NCBI GenBank assembly: GCA_024690885.1
Contig: JAILOI010000017.1
Location: forward strand, 1-42,578
DNA from: Lachnospiraceae bacterium
GTDB lineage: Bacteria > Bacillota > Clostridia > Lachnospirales > Lachnospiraceae
DNA length: 42,578 nucleotides
Direction: 5' to 3'
The position numbers were made by a program, and so were the translations under genes. Below the pieces are notes generated by a model. That model was not told the origin of the DNA and made no database searches. It was given only the letters and a program-made list of their open reading frames with translations. The first letter of the stretch is position 1. Each line of letters starts with the position of its first letter. Shown piece after piece: positions 16,261-24,580 of the stretch.

Positions 16261-16776
16261 ATGCATAATTTTCAACCGTTTCCCATTACAACTTTAGACT
16301 TCAATCCCTTCGTGTTGATTGGTCAACAGTGGGGGGTGGCCACCGTAGAATCCGGGGATAAGCTGAACACCACCACCGTAAAATGGGGCGGCATGGGGGT
16401 CGCTTGGGACAAAAACGTTGCCTACCTATTGCTTCGCGATTCCAAATATACCAAGGAATTGTTAGATCAGGCCGATGTTTTCTCTTATACCTTTTTTGAT
16501 CCGGACCAGAAAAAATACAAGATGTCCATGAAGTATTTAAGTGCTGTGGACGGACGTAAAGAAGACAAACTGGCAGCTTCCGGCTTCACCTTGAATCGTA
16601 GCATGAAGGTGCCCTTTATTGATGAAGGCAATTTCGTTTTGCTCCTTCGCAAACTTGCTTCCGCAGAACTTTCCAAAGACACCATTCATCGTGACAGCAT
16701 CATAGAAACCTTCTATCCCGAAGGCGATTATCACACCTTATATATTGCAGAAATCATGGATATTCTGGCAAGATAA
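16261..16776 (+). CDS. Flavin reductase-like FMN-binding protein
   Basis: A 171-residue protein of the flavin reductase-like family, which binds FMN in a split-barrel fold and usually moves electrons from NAD(P)H to flavin. The family shows in the N-terminal NPFVLIGQQWGVATVESGDK and NTTTVKWGGMGVAWDKNVA segments (read separately), the RDSKYTKELLDQADVF flavin-contact region and the FTLNRS turn. The ATG follows GAGGAGGAG. It is a single-gene unit divergent from ilvE. The substrate is unknown; in anaerobes these proteins often act in oxidative-stress protection or as stand-alone flavoproteins. Confidence 0.85.
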   Translation: MHNFQPFPITTLDFNPFVLIGQQWGVATVESGDKLNTTTVKWGGMGVAWDKNVAYLLLRDSKYTKELLDQADVFSYTFFDPDQKKYKMSMKYLSAVDGRKEDKLAASGFTLNRSMKVPFIDEGNFVLLLRKLASAELSKDTIHRDSIIETFYPEGDYHTLYIAEIMDILAR

Positions 16777-16778
16777 GC

Positions 16779-16812
16779 AAAACCCACAGGCTTTCATACC
16801 TGTGGGTTTCTT
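16779..16812. terminator. Bidirectional terminator between convergent genes
   Basis: AACCCACAGG pairs perfectly with CCTGTGGGTT around an 8-base loop; the plus strand continues TTCTTT and the minus strand TTTTG. It serves the flavin reductase gene and the HPt gene, whose stop lies at its right edge. Confidence 0.85.
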
Positions 16813-17156
16813 TAATCTAATTCATCTAAGCGCCAAAGCATCTCCTTGTAGGTTTCCTCCAAGGGTTCAAAACTCTGCTTGGCCAAGAATATATCCCCGG
16901 TACGCAAGGCTTCCAACACCGGAATCACCACCTCTGTCACATTGTGCAAGCACAAATTCTCACACATTCCTTTGATGACGTGGGCGCACTGAAAGGCCTC
17001 CTCCACATCTCCGGTATCCAGGGCGCACACCAGCTGATCAAAGTGTTCATCGGTTTTTAACATAAACACAAAGCGCCGAATGGCATCCCGATTGGATATA
17101 TGCCGTTGCATCACATGCAAATCTCCCAATCCATCATAAAATTCTTCCAATGTCAT
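16812..17156 (-). CDS. Stand-alone HPt (histidine phosphotransfer) protein
   Basis: A 114-residue four-helix-bundle phosphotransfer protein. The phosphorylated histidine is H59 in AHVIKGMCENL, the HxxKG-type motif of HPt domains. It starts 23 bases after the hybrid histidine kinase, so the pair is one operon and almost certainly one phosphorelay: kinase His, receiver Asp, then this His. No response regulator with a DNA-binding or enzymatic output is encoded nearby, so the final acceptor is elsewhere. Confidence 0.85.
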   Translation of the reverse strand: MTLEEFYDGLGDLHVMQRHISNRDAIRRFVFMLKTDEHFDQLVCALDTGDVEEAFQCAHVIKGMCENLCLHNVTEVVIPVLEALRTGDIFLAKQSFEPLEETYKEMLWRLDELD

Positions 17157-17179
17157 AGTTTTCTCTCCCCAAACCCTAG

Positions 17180-18778
17180 TTACTCTTGCAACGATTTCTG
17201 GATATCCGCATACAGCTGATGAATATCCACCGGCTTCGTCATACAGTTATTCATACCGGCTTCGATTGCCTTGGCATAGGTGGCATCCGATACATCCGCC
17301 GTCAGTCCCAACACCGGCATGGATACCACATCCTCCCGATGCATGCCACGAATCCTCCGACAGCATTCGAGACCATTCATCCGCGGCATCTGAATATCCA
17401 TCAGAATTACATCGTAGTAGTAGGGACTACTTCGGCGCACCATCTCCAGTGCCACGTCTCCATCGGAACAAACCTCCACCGTCATACCGGCTCCTTCCAA
17501 CATGGCGGTTCCGATTTCCCGGTTGATCTGGTTATCTTCCACATAGAGCACCCGCAAGCCATCCAAAACCATCTCCGATACTTCCGCCAACATCTGCTCA
17601 TCTTCCACTTCCTGGATTTCTTCTGCCGCGCAGAAGATGGCCGGAATGGAAAAATAGAACTTAGAGCCCAGGCCTAGGGTACTATCCACCCGAAGCTCTC
17701 CGCCCATCAAATCCACAAAATTCTTGGCGATGGTCAATCCCAATCCGGTACCGGAGTTCTCTTGTTTATTATACTGCTGTTCCTGGGAAAAAGGTTCAAA
17801 AACCCGATCAATAAATTCTTTACTGATCCCGCTTCCCGTATCTTCTACCGCAAAATAGATGGCCGGTGTTACCCCTTCATCCATAAAAACCTGACGACAG
17901 GAGAAGGTAATCTTGCCACCCATAGGGGTATATTTGATGGCATTGCTGAATAAGTTCAAAAGCACCTGAGTCAAGCGCTTTCCATCCATTTTAACGTATA
18001 CTTCCTGCATGTTGTTCCAGTCAGTTTCGTAGGATAATTCCTTCTCCACCATTAACGGAAGCACAATATCTTCCAGCTCCGTAAATACTTTGCCAAGGAG
18101 CGTGGGCATGGGATTCATCAACATGCTGCCGGACTCGATTTTGTTAATATCCAAAATATCATTGATGATATCCAACAGATAATATCCGGAAGATGCAATC
18201 TTGGTTAAATACTCTAAGGCCACCTGGGGATCGTTGTTTTTAATACCAATCTCCGAAAGCCCGATGATTGCATGCAAGGGGGTACGAATTTCATGACTGG
18301 CGCGGGATAGAAAACTTCCCAGCATTTTGTTGGTCTTCCGTGCATCCTTTAGTGCATGCTCCAAATCTAAATTCAATTGTGTTACCTGGCGGGATAATTG
18401 GATTTCATCCGTTGCATCGATGAAACTGCCGTATAGGCCAACCACTTCTCCCGCCTCATTATAGATTGGATGCTTGGATGCAAAAATATCGTGCACCTCC
18501 CCGCGCACCATACACTGCCCCGGCACCATATAGGTATCCTCGCCTGCCAGCACGCGTTCCTCCGCGGTACGATAATCCTCCGGATCCGGATGCCAGTTCA
18601 TCTCCTCGTCCGTTTTTCCTATTAAAATATCTTGGGATTCAAAACCATAAAAATTTAGAAATGCTTGATTTACCCCAACAAACCGTCGTTCTTTGTCCTT
18701 CCAAAAATGGCACTCCTGGGTGTTGTTTACAATTTGATAGAATAAATCCTTCGGAAAATTTTGATACTGCTCATCCAT
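17180..18778 (-). CDS. Hybrid sensor histidine kinase (PAS-HisKA-HATPase-REC)
   Basis: A 532-residue cytoplasmic sensor kinase. A PAS domain fills residues 10-125 (ECHFWKDKERRFVGVNQAFL). HisKA has the phosphorylated H162 in SHEIRTPLHAIIG. The HATPase_c domain spans about 265-390 with the N-box (LFSNAIKYTP), G1 (VEDTGSGISKEF) and G2 (GTGLGLTIAKNFV). A receiver domain (about 415-530) has VEDNQINRE, the phospho-acceptor Asp in DVILMDIQMPRMNG and the conserved Lys in NCMTKPVD. No membrane segment or signal peptide, so the stimulus is intracellular. The ATG has a GGGAGGGG site. It is followed by its HPt partner. No clear promoter is visible in the gap from aspS, whose terminator lies just to the right. 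Confidence 0.92.
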   Translation of the reverse strand: MDEQYQNFPKDLFYQIVNNTQECHFWKDKERRFVGVNQAFLNFYGFESQDILIGKTDEEMNWHPDPEDYRTAEERVLAGEDTYMVPGQCMVRGEVHDIFASKHPIYNEAGEVVGLYGSFIDATDEIQLSRQVTQLNLDLEHALKDARKTNKMLGSFLSRASHEIRTPLHAIIGLSEIGIKNNDPQVALEYLTKIASSGYYLLDIINDILDINKIESGSMLMNPMPTLLGKVFTELEDIVLPLMVEKELSYETDWNNMQEVYVKMDGKRLTQVLLNLFSNAIKYTPMGGKITFSCRQVFMDEGVTPAIYFAVEDTGSGISKEFIDRVFEPFSQEQQYNKQENSGTGLGLTIAKNFVDLMGGELRVDSTLGLGSKFYFSIPAIFCAAEEIQEVEDEQMLAEVSEMVLDGLRVLYVEDNQINREIGTAMLEGAGMTVEVCSDGDVALEMVRRSSPYYYDVILMDIQMPRMNGLECCRRIRGMHREDVVSMPVLGLTADVSDATYAKAIEAGMNNCMTKPVDIHQLYADIQKSLQE

Positions 18779-18813
18779 CGTAAGTTCCCCCTCCCTTACT
18801 CTGTTTCGCTGTT

Positions 18814-18852
18814 AAAAAAAGGCTGTCGTACAATTCCTATACAACAGCCTTA
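18814..18852 (-). terminator. Terminator of the hisS-aspS operon
   Basis: Minus strand AAGGCTGTTGTA, loop, TACGACAGCCTT with one imperfect pair, then seven T. Confidence 0.88.
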
Positions 18853-18867
18853 AATTTATATCATATT

Positions 18868-20628
18868 TTACTCTTCCGGCATAACGATTGCAATATGCAC
18901 GTCGTCTAACTGCTTCTGCTCTACGGTTGCAGGTGCATCCATCATAATATCCTGCGCATTCTTGTTCATTGGGAACGGAATGATTTCACGGATGGACTCC
19001 TCACCGGCGATCAGCATAATCATACGGTCAACACCCGGAGCAATACCACCGTGTGGCGGTGCACCATAGGTGAAGGCATTGTACATCGCAGGGAACTTGG
19101 CCTTCACGTCATCCTCGCCAAGACCAACCAGCTTGAATGCCTCAATCATGATTTCCGGATCATGGTTTCGGATTGCACCGGAGGAAAGCTCTACACCGTT
19201 ACATACCAAGTCATACTGGTAAGCTAAGATATCCAGCGGATCCTGGGTGCGAAGTGCATCTAAGCCACCCTGTGGCATAGAGAATGGGTTGTGGCAGAAT
19301 TCCAGCTCACCGGACTCCTCACCGATCTCATACATTGGGAAGTCTACGATCCAGCAGAACTCATAGGTATCTTTCTTCATATGGCCTTCTGCAGCAGCTC
19401 CGAGAAGCTTACGGAATACACCGGCGGTCTTCTGTGCAGTCAACAGATTGCCTGCAGCCAAGCCAACGAAATCACCAGGCTTCAAGCCAAGGGCTGCGAT
19501 AACCGCATCCTTGCGCTCCTGTAAGAACTTGGCAATACCGCCAACGATCTCGCCGTTCTCATCCAGCTTGAACCAGTAAGTCTTCTGTGCGGTTGCAACT
19601 TCTACGTCTGCAATCATTGCATCAATCTGCTTGCGGGTAGCGGTCAGGTGATCCACAACGATGGCCTTCACCACATTGCCTGCAAAAGGTCCGAATCCAC
19701 AGTCTGCCATCACTTCCGTCGCATCCTGGAGTACCAAATCTATACGAAGGTCCGGCTTATCGGAACCATACTTATCCATCGCCTCTAAGTAAGGAATGCG
19801 TACAAACGGTGCAGTGGATGCACTCTTGTATACGCCATACTTTGCAAAAATTGGAGGAAGCACATCCTCAACCACGGCGAAGACATCTTCCTGAGATGCG
19901 AATGCCATCTCCATATCCAACTGATAGAACTCTCCCGGAGAACGGTCTGCTCTGGCATCCTCATCACGGAAGCAAGGAGCAATCTGGAAATAACGGTCGA
20001 AACCGGAAGCCATCAAAATCTGCTTGAACTGCTGTGGTGCCTGTGGCAATGCATAGAACTTGCCCGGATGATTTCGTGCAGGTACCAGGTAATCACGTGC
20101 ACCCTCCGGAGAGGAGCAGGTCAAAATCGGTGTGGTAATTTCCATGAAATTATGGGCAATCATAGCGCTACGAAGCTCTGCAACAATCTTGCTTCGAAGA
20201 ACAATCTTGCTCTTCACCTCCGGATTACGAAGGTCTAAGTAACGGTACTTCAGACGGGTATTCTCGTCTGCTTCCTTGGAACGATTAATCTCGAATGGAA
20301 GCTCGTTATGATCGCACTTACCAAGAATTTCAATCTTGGAAGGAACCACTTCAATCTCACCGGTTGGAAGGTCTGCATTCTTGGAAGAACGCTCTCTGAC
20401 CACACCGGTTACGGAGATGGTGGATTCCTTGTTTACGGAATCAATCACTGCCATCATCTCTTCGGTCTCCACCACAATCTGTGTGGTACCGTAGAAATCT
20501 CTTAAAATTAAGAATCCAAGGTTCTTGGAAACCTTACGAATATTCTCATACCAACCTACAAGGGTCACTTCCTTGCCTGCATCTGCAAGACGAAGCTCAT
20601 TACAATTATGTGTACGTGACTGCGTCAT
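18868..20628 (-). CDS. aspS: Aspartyl-tRNA synthetase
   Basis: A 586-residue class II synthetase that charges tRNA-Asp. The N-terminal OB-fold anticodon-binding domain is at 1-110 (VTLVGWYENIRKVSKNLGFL), class II motif 2 is FRDEDARADRSPGEFYQLD, the bacterial GAD insertion domain occupies about 290-410, and motif 3 is GIAPGVDRMIMLIAG. Length is that of the bacterial enzyme. It starts 22 bases after hisS with AGAGGAG; the hisS-aspS order is conserved in Firmicutes. An archaeal-type gatCAB-dependent non-discriminating form is not excluded, but the bacterial insert is present. Confidence 0.96.
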   Translation of the reverse strand: MTQSRTHNCNELRLADAGKEVTLVGWYENIRKVSKNLGFLILRDFYGTTQIVVETEEMMAVIDSVNKESTISVTGVVRERSSKNADLPTGEIEVVPSKIEILGKCDHNELPFEINRSKEADENTRLKYRYLDLRNPEVKSKIVLRSKIVAELRSAMIAHNFMEITTPILTCSSPEGARDYLVPARNHPGKFYALPQAPQQFKQILMASGFDRYFQIAPCFRDEDARADRSPGEFYQLDMEMAFASQEDVFAVVEDVLPPIFAKYGVYKSASTAPFVRIPYLEAMDKYGSDKPDLRIDLVLQDATEVMADCGFGPFAGNVVKAIVVDHLTATRKQIDAMIADVEVATAQKTYWFKLDENGEIVGGIAKFLQERKDAVIAALGLKPGDFVGLAAGNLLTAQKTAGVFRKLLGAAAEGHMKKDTYEFCWIVDFPMYEIGEESGELEFCHNPFSMPQGGLDALRTQDPLDILAYQYDLVCNGVELSSGAIRNHDPEIMIEAFKLVGLGEDDVKAKFPAMYNAFTYGAPPHGGIAPGVDRMIMLIAGEESIREIIPFPMNKNAQDIMMDAPATVEQKQLDDVHIAIVMPEE

Positions 20629-20650
20629 AATACATCTCCTCTAACTTCTA

Positions 20651-21910
20651 TTAATTATTGAAAAATTCCACGAACTCCTCGTAGCCCTGAGCCTCGAGCT
20701 GTTCCTTCTGGAATTTCTTGTTCTTGTTCATACGTACCACCAACACCTGCTGTCCATTCTCACGAGCGGCCTTGGCCTGTTCCATAACAGCAACCAACTT
20801 CTCTGCCGGGTACTTCTTCTCTACCAAATATGCCACACGCTTCGGGCTCTCCGGAATTTCAAATCCGGACTCCATCAGAAGCAGGATAATACGCTCAAAT
20901 CCAATAGAGAATCCACAAGCCGGAACGTTCTGACCGGTGAACTTACCGATCATCTCATCGTAACGTCCGCCGCCTCCGCAGCTACCGCCGAATTCCGGAA
21001 TGGAAATCTCGAAAATCGTTCCGGTATAGTAGCTCATACCACGAACGAGGGTCGGATCGAAGACCAAATCAAACTTGGCTCCCTTGGTGGCATTGACTGC
21101 TGCTGCAATCTCAGTCATGGAATCGACCACGTCCTCACCAAGGAACTCACCTAAGGTGTTAGCTAAGAAGCTTACGCCCTCTGCCACATCCTTCTTATCC
21201 TGTAACTTGGTAAACAGCTCCAGGTATTTATCAATGGAAGCCTTGTCATAGCCATGGGCCAACAAATCCTCGGATACACCATCCAAACCAATCTTATCCA
21301 TCTTATCCAAAGAGATGAAGATGTCATCATAATCTGCCTCAGCAAAGCCTGCGTAAGCAGCCATGGCCTTTAAGATACGACGCTCATTGATTCGGATATC
21401 GAAGTTCTTGAATCCCAGCTTACCAAGGGTAGTCGTCGTTGCGGTAATCAACTCAATCTCTGCCAAATTACTCGGCTCACCCAAAATATCAATATCGCAC
21501 TGGGTAAACTGGCGATAACGTCCTCTCTGTGGACGATCTGCACGCCATACATTACCAATCTGCAGTGCCTTAAAGGGACTTGGCAAATCATTGGCATTGT
21601 TTGCATAGAATCGAGACAGTGGAAGGGTCAAATCATAACGCATTCCGAAATCGACCACGTCCATCTCTTCCTTTGCTTCCTCTAATTTCAACTTCTCTCC
21701 ACGCTTCAACACTTTGAAGATGAGCTTCTCATTCTCACCGCCCTGCTTGCTGGAAAGATTTGCAATATTCTCCATGCAAGGAGTTTCAATCGGTGTAAAA
21801 CCAAAGCTACGATAGGTATCCTTAATCACCTGAGTCACATAGTCGCGAATTTCCATCTCACGAGGCAGAATATCGCGCATTCCATTGACCGGCTTCTTGC
21901 TCAATGCCAT
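20651..21910 (-). CDS. hisS: Histidyl-tRNA synthetase
   Basis: A 419-residue class II synthetase that charges tRNA-His. Diagnostic segments are the start GMRDILPREMEIRDYV, motif 1 around FTPIETPCMENI, motif 2 (NVWRADRPQRGRYRQFTQCD), the histidine A box LVRGMSYYTGTIFE and motif 3 (GFSIGFERIILLL). A C-terminal anticodon-binding domain follows (KRVAYLVEKKYPAEKLVAVM). It is first in the operon with aspS. The promoter is close to the ATG, so there is no room for a T-box. Confidence 0.96.
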   Translation of the reverse strand: MALSKKPVNGMRDILPREMEIRDYVTQVIKDTYRSFGFTPIETPCMENIANLSSKQGGENEKLIFKVLKRGEKLKLEEAKEEMDVVDFGMRYDLTLPLSRFYANNANDLPSPFKALQIGNVWRADRPQRGRYRQFTQCDIDILGEPSNLAEIELITATTTTLGKLGFKNFDIRINERRILKAMAAYAGFAEADYDDIFISLDKMDKIGLDGVSEDLLAHGYDKASIDKYLELFTKLQDKKDVAEGVSFLANTLGEFLGEDVVDSMTEIAAAVNATKGAKFDLVFDPTLVRGMSYYTGTIFEISIPEFGGSCGGGGRYDEMIGKFTGQNVPACGFSIGFERIILLLMESGFEIPESPKRVAYLVEKKYPAEKLVAVMEQAKAARENGQQVLVVRMNKNKKFQKEQLEAQGYEEFVEFFNN

Positions 21911-21948
21911 AACATGTCTCCTCTAAAAATCACAATTTCCAAACAAGG

Positions 21949-21977
21949 ATTATACCACACCTTCCGCCCACAAGTAA
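21949..21977 (-). promoter_or_regulatory. Promoter of hisS-aspS
   Basis: Minus strand TTACTT, 17-bp spacer, TATAAT, with TG one base before the -10 (extended -10). It lies at the outer edge of the repeat region and about 40 bases before the hisS ATG. Confidence 0.7.
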
Positions 21978-21982
21978 ACGCC

Positions 21983-22083
21983 GGACCCGGTGTTTTTCCG
22001 TTGTCCTCCTCACCCCCTGGTCCGGGTGTTTTTCCGTTGCCCGCTCTCCCCCTGGGTCCGGGTGTTTTTCCGTTGCCCGCTCT
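21983..22083. repeat. Three tandem ~36-bp repeats at the left end of the foldback element
   Basis: GTGTTTTTCCGTTG starts at 21990, 22026 and 22062, exactly 36 bp apart. Copies 2 and 3 are nearly identical over the whole unit (GGGTCCGGGTGTTTTTCCG, then GCCCGCTCT); copy 1 is degenerate. The plus strand reads through as GPGVFPLPAL repeats. The unit resembles the sequence at the right end of the foldback (GGGTGTTTTTTT and GCCCGCTTT on the minus strand, 22662-22686). Confidence 0.85.
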
Positions 22084-22097
22084 ACTCCCTTCCCTAA

Positions 22098-22644
22098 GTC
22101 TTCTTCTCCCAACAATGGGGGCCGCCTCATCCGGTGGATCTTCGAATGATTTTCTAATGTGTCCGCAGACAATTCGTTTATCGCAGGTGTCTTTTCAAGT
22201 CTTTACACTTCTCTTACGCAGGTGCACCGGTCCCGCGGACACCCACACGTGATCATCATCACATGTTCCTATCCCCTATGGTTGGAAAACCTGAAAGTGG
22301 GTGCGAGTGCTACAGAAGCAGATGGGCGCATAGGCAGGCACGCCGCGCCATGGACGGCGCGGTGAGCATATGCTCTAAACATGGATGTGATTCATATGCG
22401 GTGCCGTTGCCTGCACCCATCTGCTTCGTCGTAGCACCGTGCCAAACGACTACGTTTTCCAATCCATAGGGCGTAGGAAGCATGGGATACGAAATGGTAC
22501 ATGTCCGCGGCCGATGTGCACCCGCTTGTCGAAGTGTAAAATCCGTGAAAAGCACACCTGCAGGAATTGTCTACGCAGGACACAAAGAAAATCGATTCGC
22601 CGACCACAAGGATGAGGCGGCCCCCATTGTTGGGAGAAGAAGAC
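22098..22644. repeat. Foldback element: ~250-bp imperfect inverted repeat with perfect 35-bp ends
   Basis: 22098-22132 and 22610-22644 are perfect inverted copies (35 of 35). Similarity continues inward to about 22345 and 22400 at roughly two thirds identity, including matched blocks such as AGACAATTC, GCAGGTG, CTTTTCA, TTTACACTTC, CGCGGAC, CCTATGG, TTGGAAAAC, GTGCTAC and AAGCAGATGGG. The centre (22350-22400) has its own hairpins (GCCGCGCC/GGCGCGG, GAGCATATGCTC). Both arms read, from the outside in, as ...LLLPTMGAASS, and from the inside out as ...RMRRPPLLGEED. No transposase is present. It could be a decayed MITE-like element, an inverted duplication or a large structured RNA. Confidence 0.8.
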
Positions 22645-22909
22645 CAATCGAAAAAAGAAAAAGCGGGCACAAAAAAACACCCCCGCCGTTGCCGACGAGG
22701 ATGCTTTCCATGTTCGTATGCAAGAGCAAGCTCAACGCATACATGTTATCCAATGTTGGGAGCGAATCACCGCGGAGCCACTTGTACACCGCCTGTGGCG
22801 CTCCAAATCCCATGAAGTCAGCCACTTGCTTGGCTGATAGACCGTTCTCACGCATAAGGCAGTGAATACGTTCTCCTGTTGCTACCATGTCGATTACTGG
22901 ATATCCCAT
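22571..22909 (-). CDS. Small XRE-type helix-turn-helix regulator with element-encoded C-terminus
   Basis: A 112-residue protein. Residues 1-70 (MGYPVIDMVATGERIHCLMR, LSAKQVADFMGFGAPQAVYK, LPTLDNMYALSLLLHTNMES) form a Cro/C1-type helix-turn-helix domain. Residues from about 75 on are hydrophobic and low in complexity, and the last 30 or so are encoded inside the right arm of the foldback element (SIGLLLPTMGAASS), so the native C-terminus has probably been replaced. The start is taken at 22909 behind AGGAGG, not at an upstream Met in the leader. A dyad GTTAACCATATTAAC lies in the leader at about 22941-22955 and could be an operator. The product may still bind DNA; its target is unknown. Confidence 0.75.
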   Translation of the reverse strand: MGYPVIDMVATGERIHCLMRENGLSAKQVADFMGFGAPQAVYKWLRGDSLPTLDNMYALSLLLHTNMESILVGNGGGVFLCPLFLFSIGLLLPTMGAASSLWSANRFSLCPA

Positions 22910-23028
22910 AATGAATTCCTCCTTATTAATTATGATTGTTAATATGGTTAACAAACACAAATTCCTAAGCACGAGGCTTTCTCACTAGGTGATCCAAGGA
23001 ATCAAGGACGAATTATTTGGTTGCACTT

Positions 23029-23057
23029 ATTTTATAAAAATGTAAACCAGCCGTCAA
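23029..23057 (-). promoter_or_regulatory. Promoter of the HTH gene
   Basis: Minus strand TTGACG, 17-bp spacer, TAAAAT. The predicted leader is about 110 nt long and contains the GTTAA..TTAAC dyad. Confidence 0.7.
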
Positions 23058-23067
23058 TAGAAGTGAA

Positions 23068-24429
23068 CTATAAGTTCACACCGGCGTGCAAGGACTTGCT
23101 TGGACGGTAGTAGGTACGATACAGATAGTAGATGCTCATCAGGATACCGGCGATAATCCAGGTGGTTGGGTAACAAAGCACCAGGGAAGAAACCGTGGCC
23201 TTGGCACCAAGCACGATGGTCCAAACAATACGGATGGCACAGATGCCGACGGTACAAATCAAGGTTGGAATCACCACGTCGCTTTGGGCACGACGGGAAC
23301 CGGAGAAGACCTCGATGAAGGAAAATACCCAATAACAAGGACCGAGGATGCAAGCCATCTGCATACCGATGGAAATCACATTGGTATCCTGGGTGAAGAT
23401 TCGGAATACCGGTGTACCAAATCGGATGAGCAGGAATCCAAAGGCCATGGAGCTTAGGGCTGCCATACCTAAGGTAATCCAGGTACCCTTGCGGACGCGA
23501 TCCATCTTGCCGGCGCCGTAATTCTGACCGGCGAAAGTGGTGATGGACATACCGAAGGCACCGTTGATCATCCACTGGAGACCATCGATACGACCCAATG
23601 CCGCCCAGGCAGCAACCACGTCAACACCCAACTGGTTTAAGGCCGACTGAAGTACAATGTTGGAAATACTGTAGGTACTGTTCTCGATGGCGGACGGAAG
23701 TCCGATGCGCATAATACGACGGAGCATTAAGCGATCTAGGCGAATATGGGAAGGCTGTAAGCGCATGCCCTCCACACGAAACATCAACGTCAAGGTCACC
23801 AAAATCGCAGAGATGCCCTGGGCAATCAAGGTGGCAATGGCAGCACCCCGAACCCCCATGGAAAGACCCTTGACGAACACCAAATCCAACACCACATTTA
23901 CCAGCGTTCCTACTATTAAAAAGTAGAGGGGACGCTTGGAGTCACCGATGGCACGAAGGATACCGGATCCCATGTTGTAAATCAGGACAAAAATCAGCCC
24001 GCCAAAATAAATGCGAAGGTACATCTGGGAATCCGCAAGTAACTCCGCCGGCGTATTCATCCACAACAAAAACTGCTTGCAAAAGATCATACAGATAATG
24101 CCGCCTACGGCTCCAAAACCAATGGAGAACGCATAGGCGGTATGCAAGGCTTCATCCATACGCTTCTGGTCTCCCGCACCATAATACTGGGCAATGATGA
24201 CCGTAACACCGACAGATAAGCCGCCGAAAAATCCCACCACAAAGTTTACAATCTGCGAAGAGGAACCTCCGATACAAGAGAGGGCTTCCTTACCTGCAAA
24301 CTGGCCCACAATAATGGCGTCCACCGTGTTATAAAATTGTTGAAAAAAAGAACCAAGTAGAATGGGAAAGAAAAATAATAAAATCTGTTTCCATATGGTT
24401 CCTTGCGTAATTTTATTCTCGTTATTCAT
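23068..24429 (-). CDS. MATE family multidrug/metabolite exporter
   Basis: A cation-coupled membrane exporter of about 453 residues with the twelve-helix MATE layout. Family signatures are FPILLGSFFQQFYNTVDAII (helix 1), the GGSSSQIVNF turn, GVTVIIAQYYGAGD (about 85) and the second-half counterpart FAGQNYGAG. The start is taken at the ATG at 24429; an in-frame TTG nine codons upstream lies in a terminator U-tract. The ribosome site is weak (AAAGGTG, 14 bases away). It is the only gene downstream of a purine-type riboswitch, so the transported compound may be a purine or something made along with it; that is inference. Drug-efflux activity is the default alternative. Confidence 0.92.
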   Translation of the reverse strand: MNNENKITQGTIWKQILLFFFPILLGSFFQQFYNTVDAIIVGQFAGKEALSCIGGSSSQIVNFVVGFFGGLSVGVTVIIAQYYGAGDQKRMDEALHTAYAFSIGFGAVGGIICMIFCKQFLLWMNTPAELLADSQMYLRIYFGGLIFVLIYNMGSGILRAIGDSKRPLYFLIVGTLVNVVLDLVFVKGLSMGVRGAAIATLIAQGISAILVTLTLMFRVEGMRLQPSHIRLDRLMLRRIMRIGLPSAIENSTYSISNIVLQSALNQLGVDVVAAWAALGRIDGLQWMINGAFGMSITTFAGQNYGAGKMDRVRKGTWITLGMAALSSMAFGFLLIRFGTPVFRIFTQDTNVISIGMQMACILGPCYWVFSFIEVFSGSRRAQSDVVIPTLICTVGICAIRIVWTIVLGAKATVSSLVLCYPTTWIIAGILMSIYYLYRTYYRPSKSLHAGVNL

Positions 24430-24454
24430 AAGGGCTATTTTACACCTTTGGGGC

Positions 24455-24502
24455 AAAAAAATACACCCAGTCAGCGGAGTTAATTAAGAGATTGACTGAG
24501 TG
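24455..24502 (-). terminator. Second U-tract terminator, immediately before the MATE start
   Basis: Minus strand CACTCAGTCA pairs with TGACTGGGTG (one G-U) across a 19-base loop and is followed by ATTTTTTTG, only about 26 bases before the MATE ATG. It would stop transcripts that escape the riboswitch unless melted or read through; what controls it is not visible. Confidence 0.65.
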
Positions 24503-24540
24503 CTTTTTCATAAAATATTGTAAAAAAAAGAAAGTTTATG

Positions 24541-24568
24541 AAAAACAGTTGTGCAAAACACAAACTGT
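24541..24568 (-). terminator. Weak hairpin with U-tract between riboswitch and MATE gene
   Basis: Minus strand ACAGTTTGTG and CACAACTGT (one bulge) around a short loop, followed by TTTTTC. The alternative hairpin AAAACACA/TGTGTTTT overlaps it. It lies between the switch terminator and the terminator at 24455-24502. Confidence 0.4.
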
Positions 24569-24580
24569 GTTTTCTGAAAT

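Noticed and set aside
18868-21977. T-box leaders before hisS, aspS and trpS
   Set aside because: The promoters lie within about 45 bases of the first codons of hisS and trpS; no T-box sequence is present.
21983-22083. 36-bp spaced repeats as a CRISPR array
   Set aside because: The units are contiguous with no spacers, and no cas gene is present.
23054-23575. Overlapping minus-strand frame inside the MATE gene
   Set aside because: It is the other frame of a well-conserved membrane protein, with no start signal.
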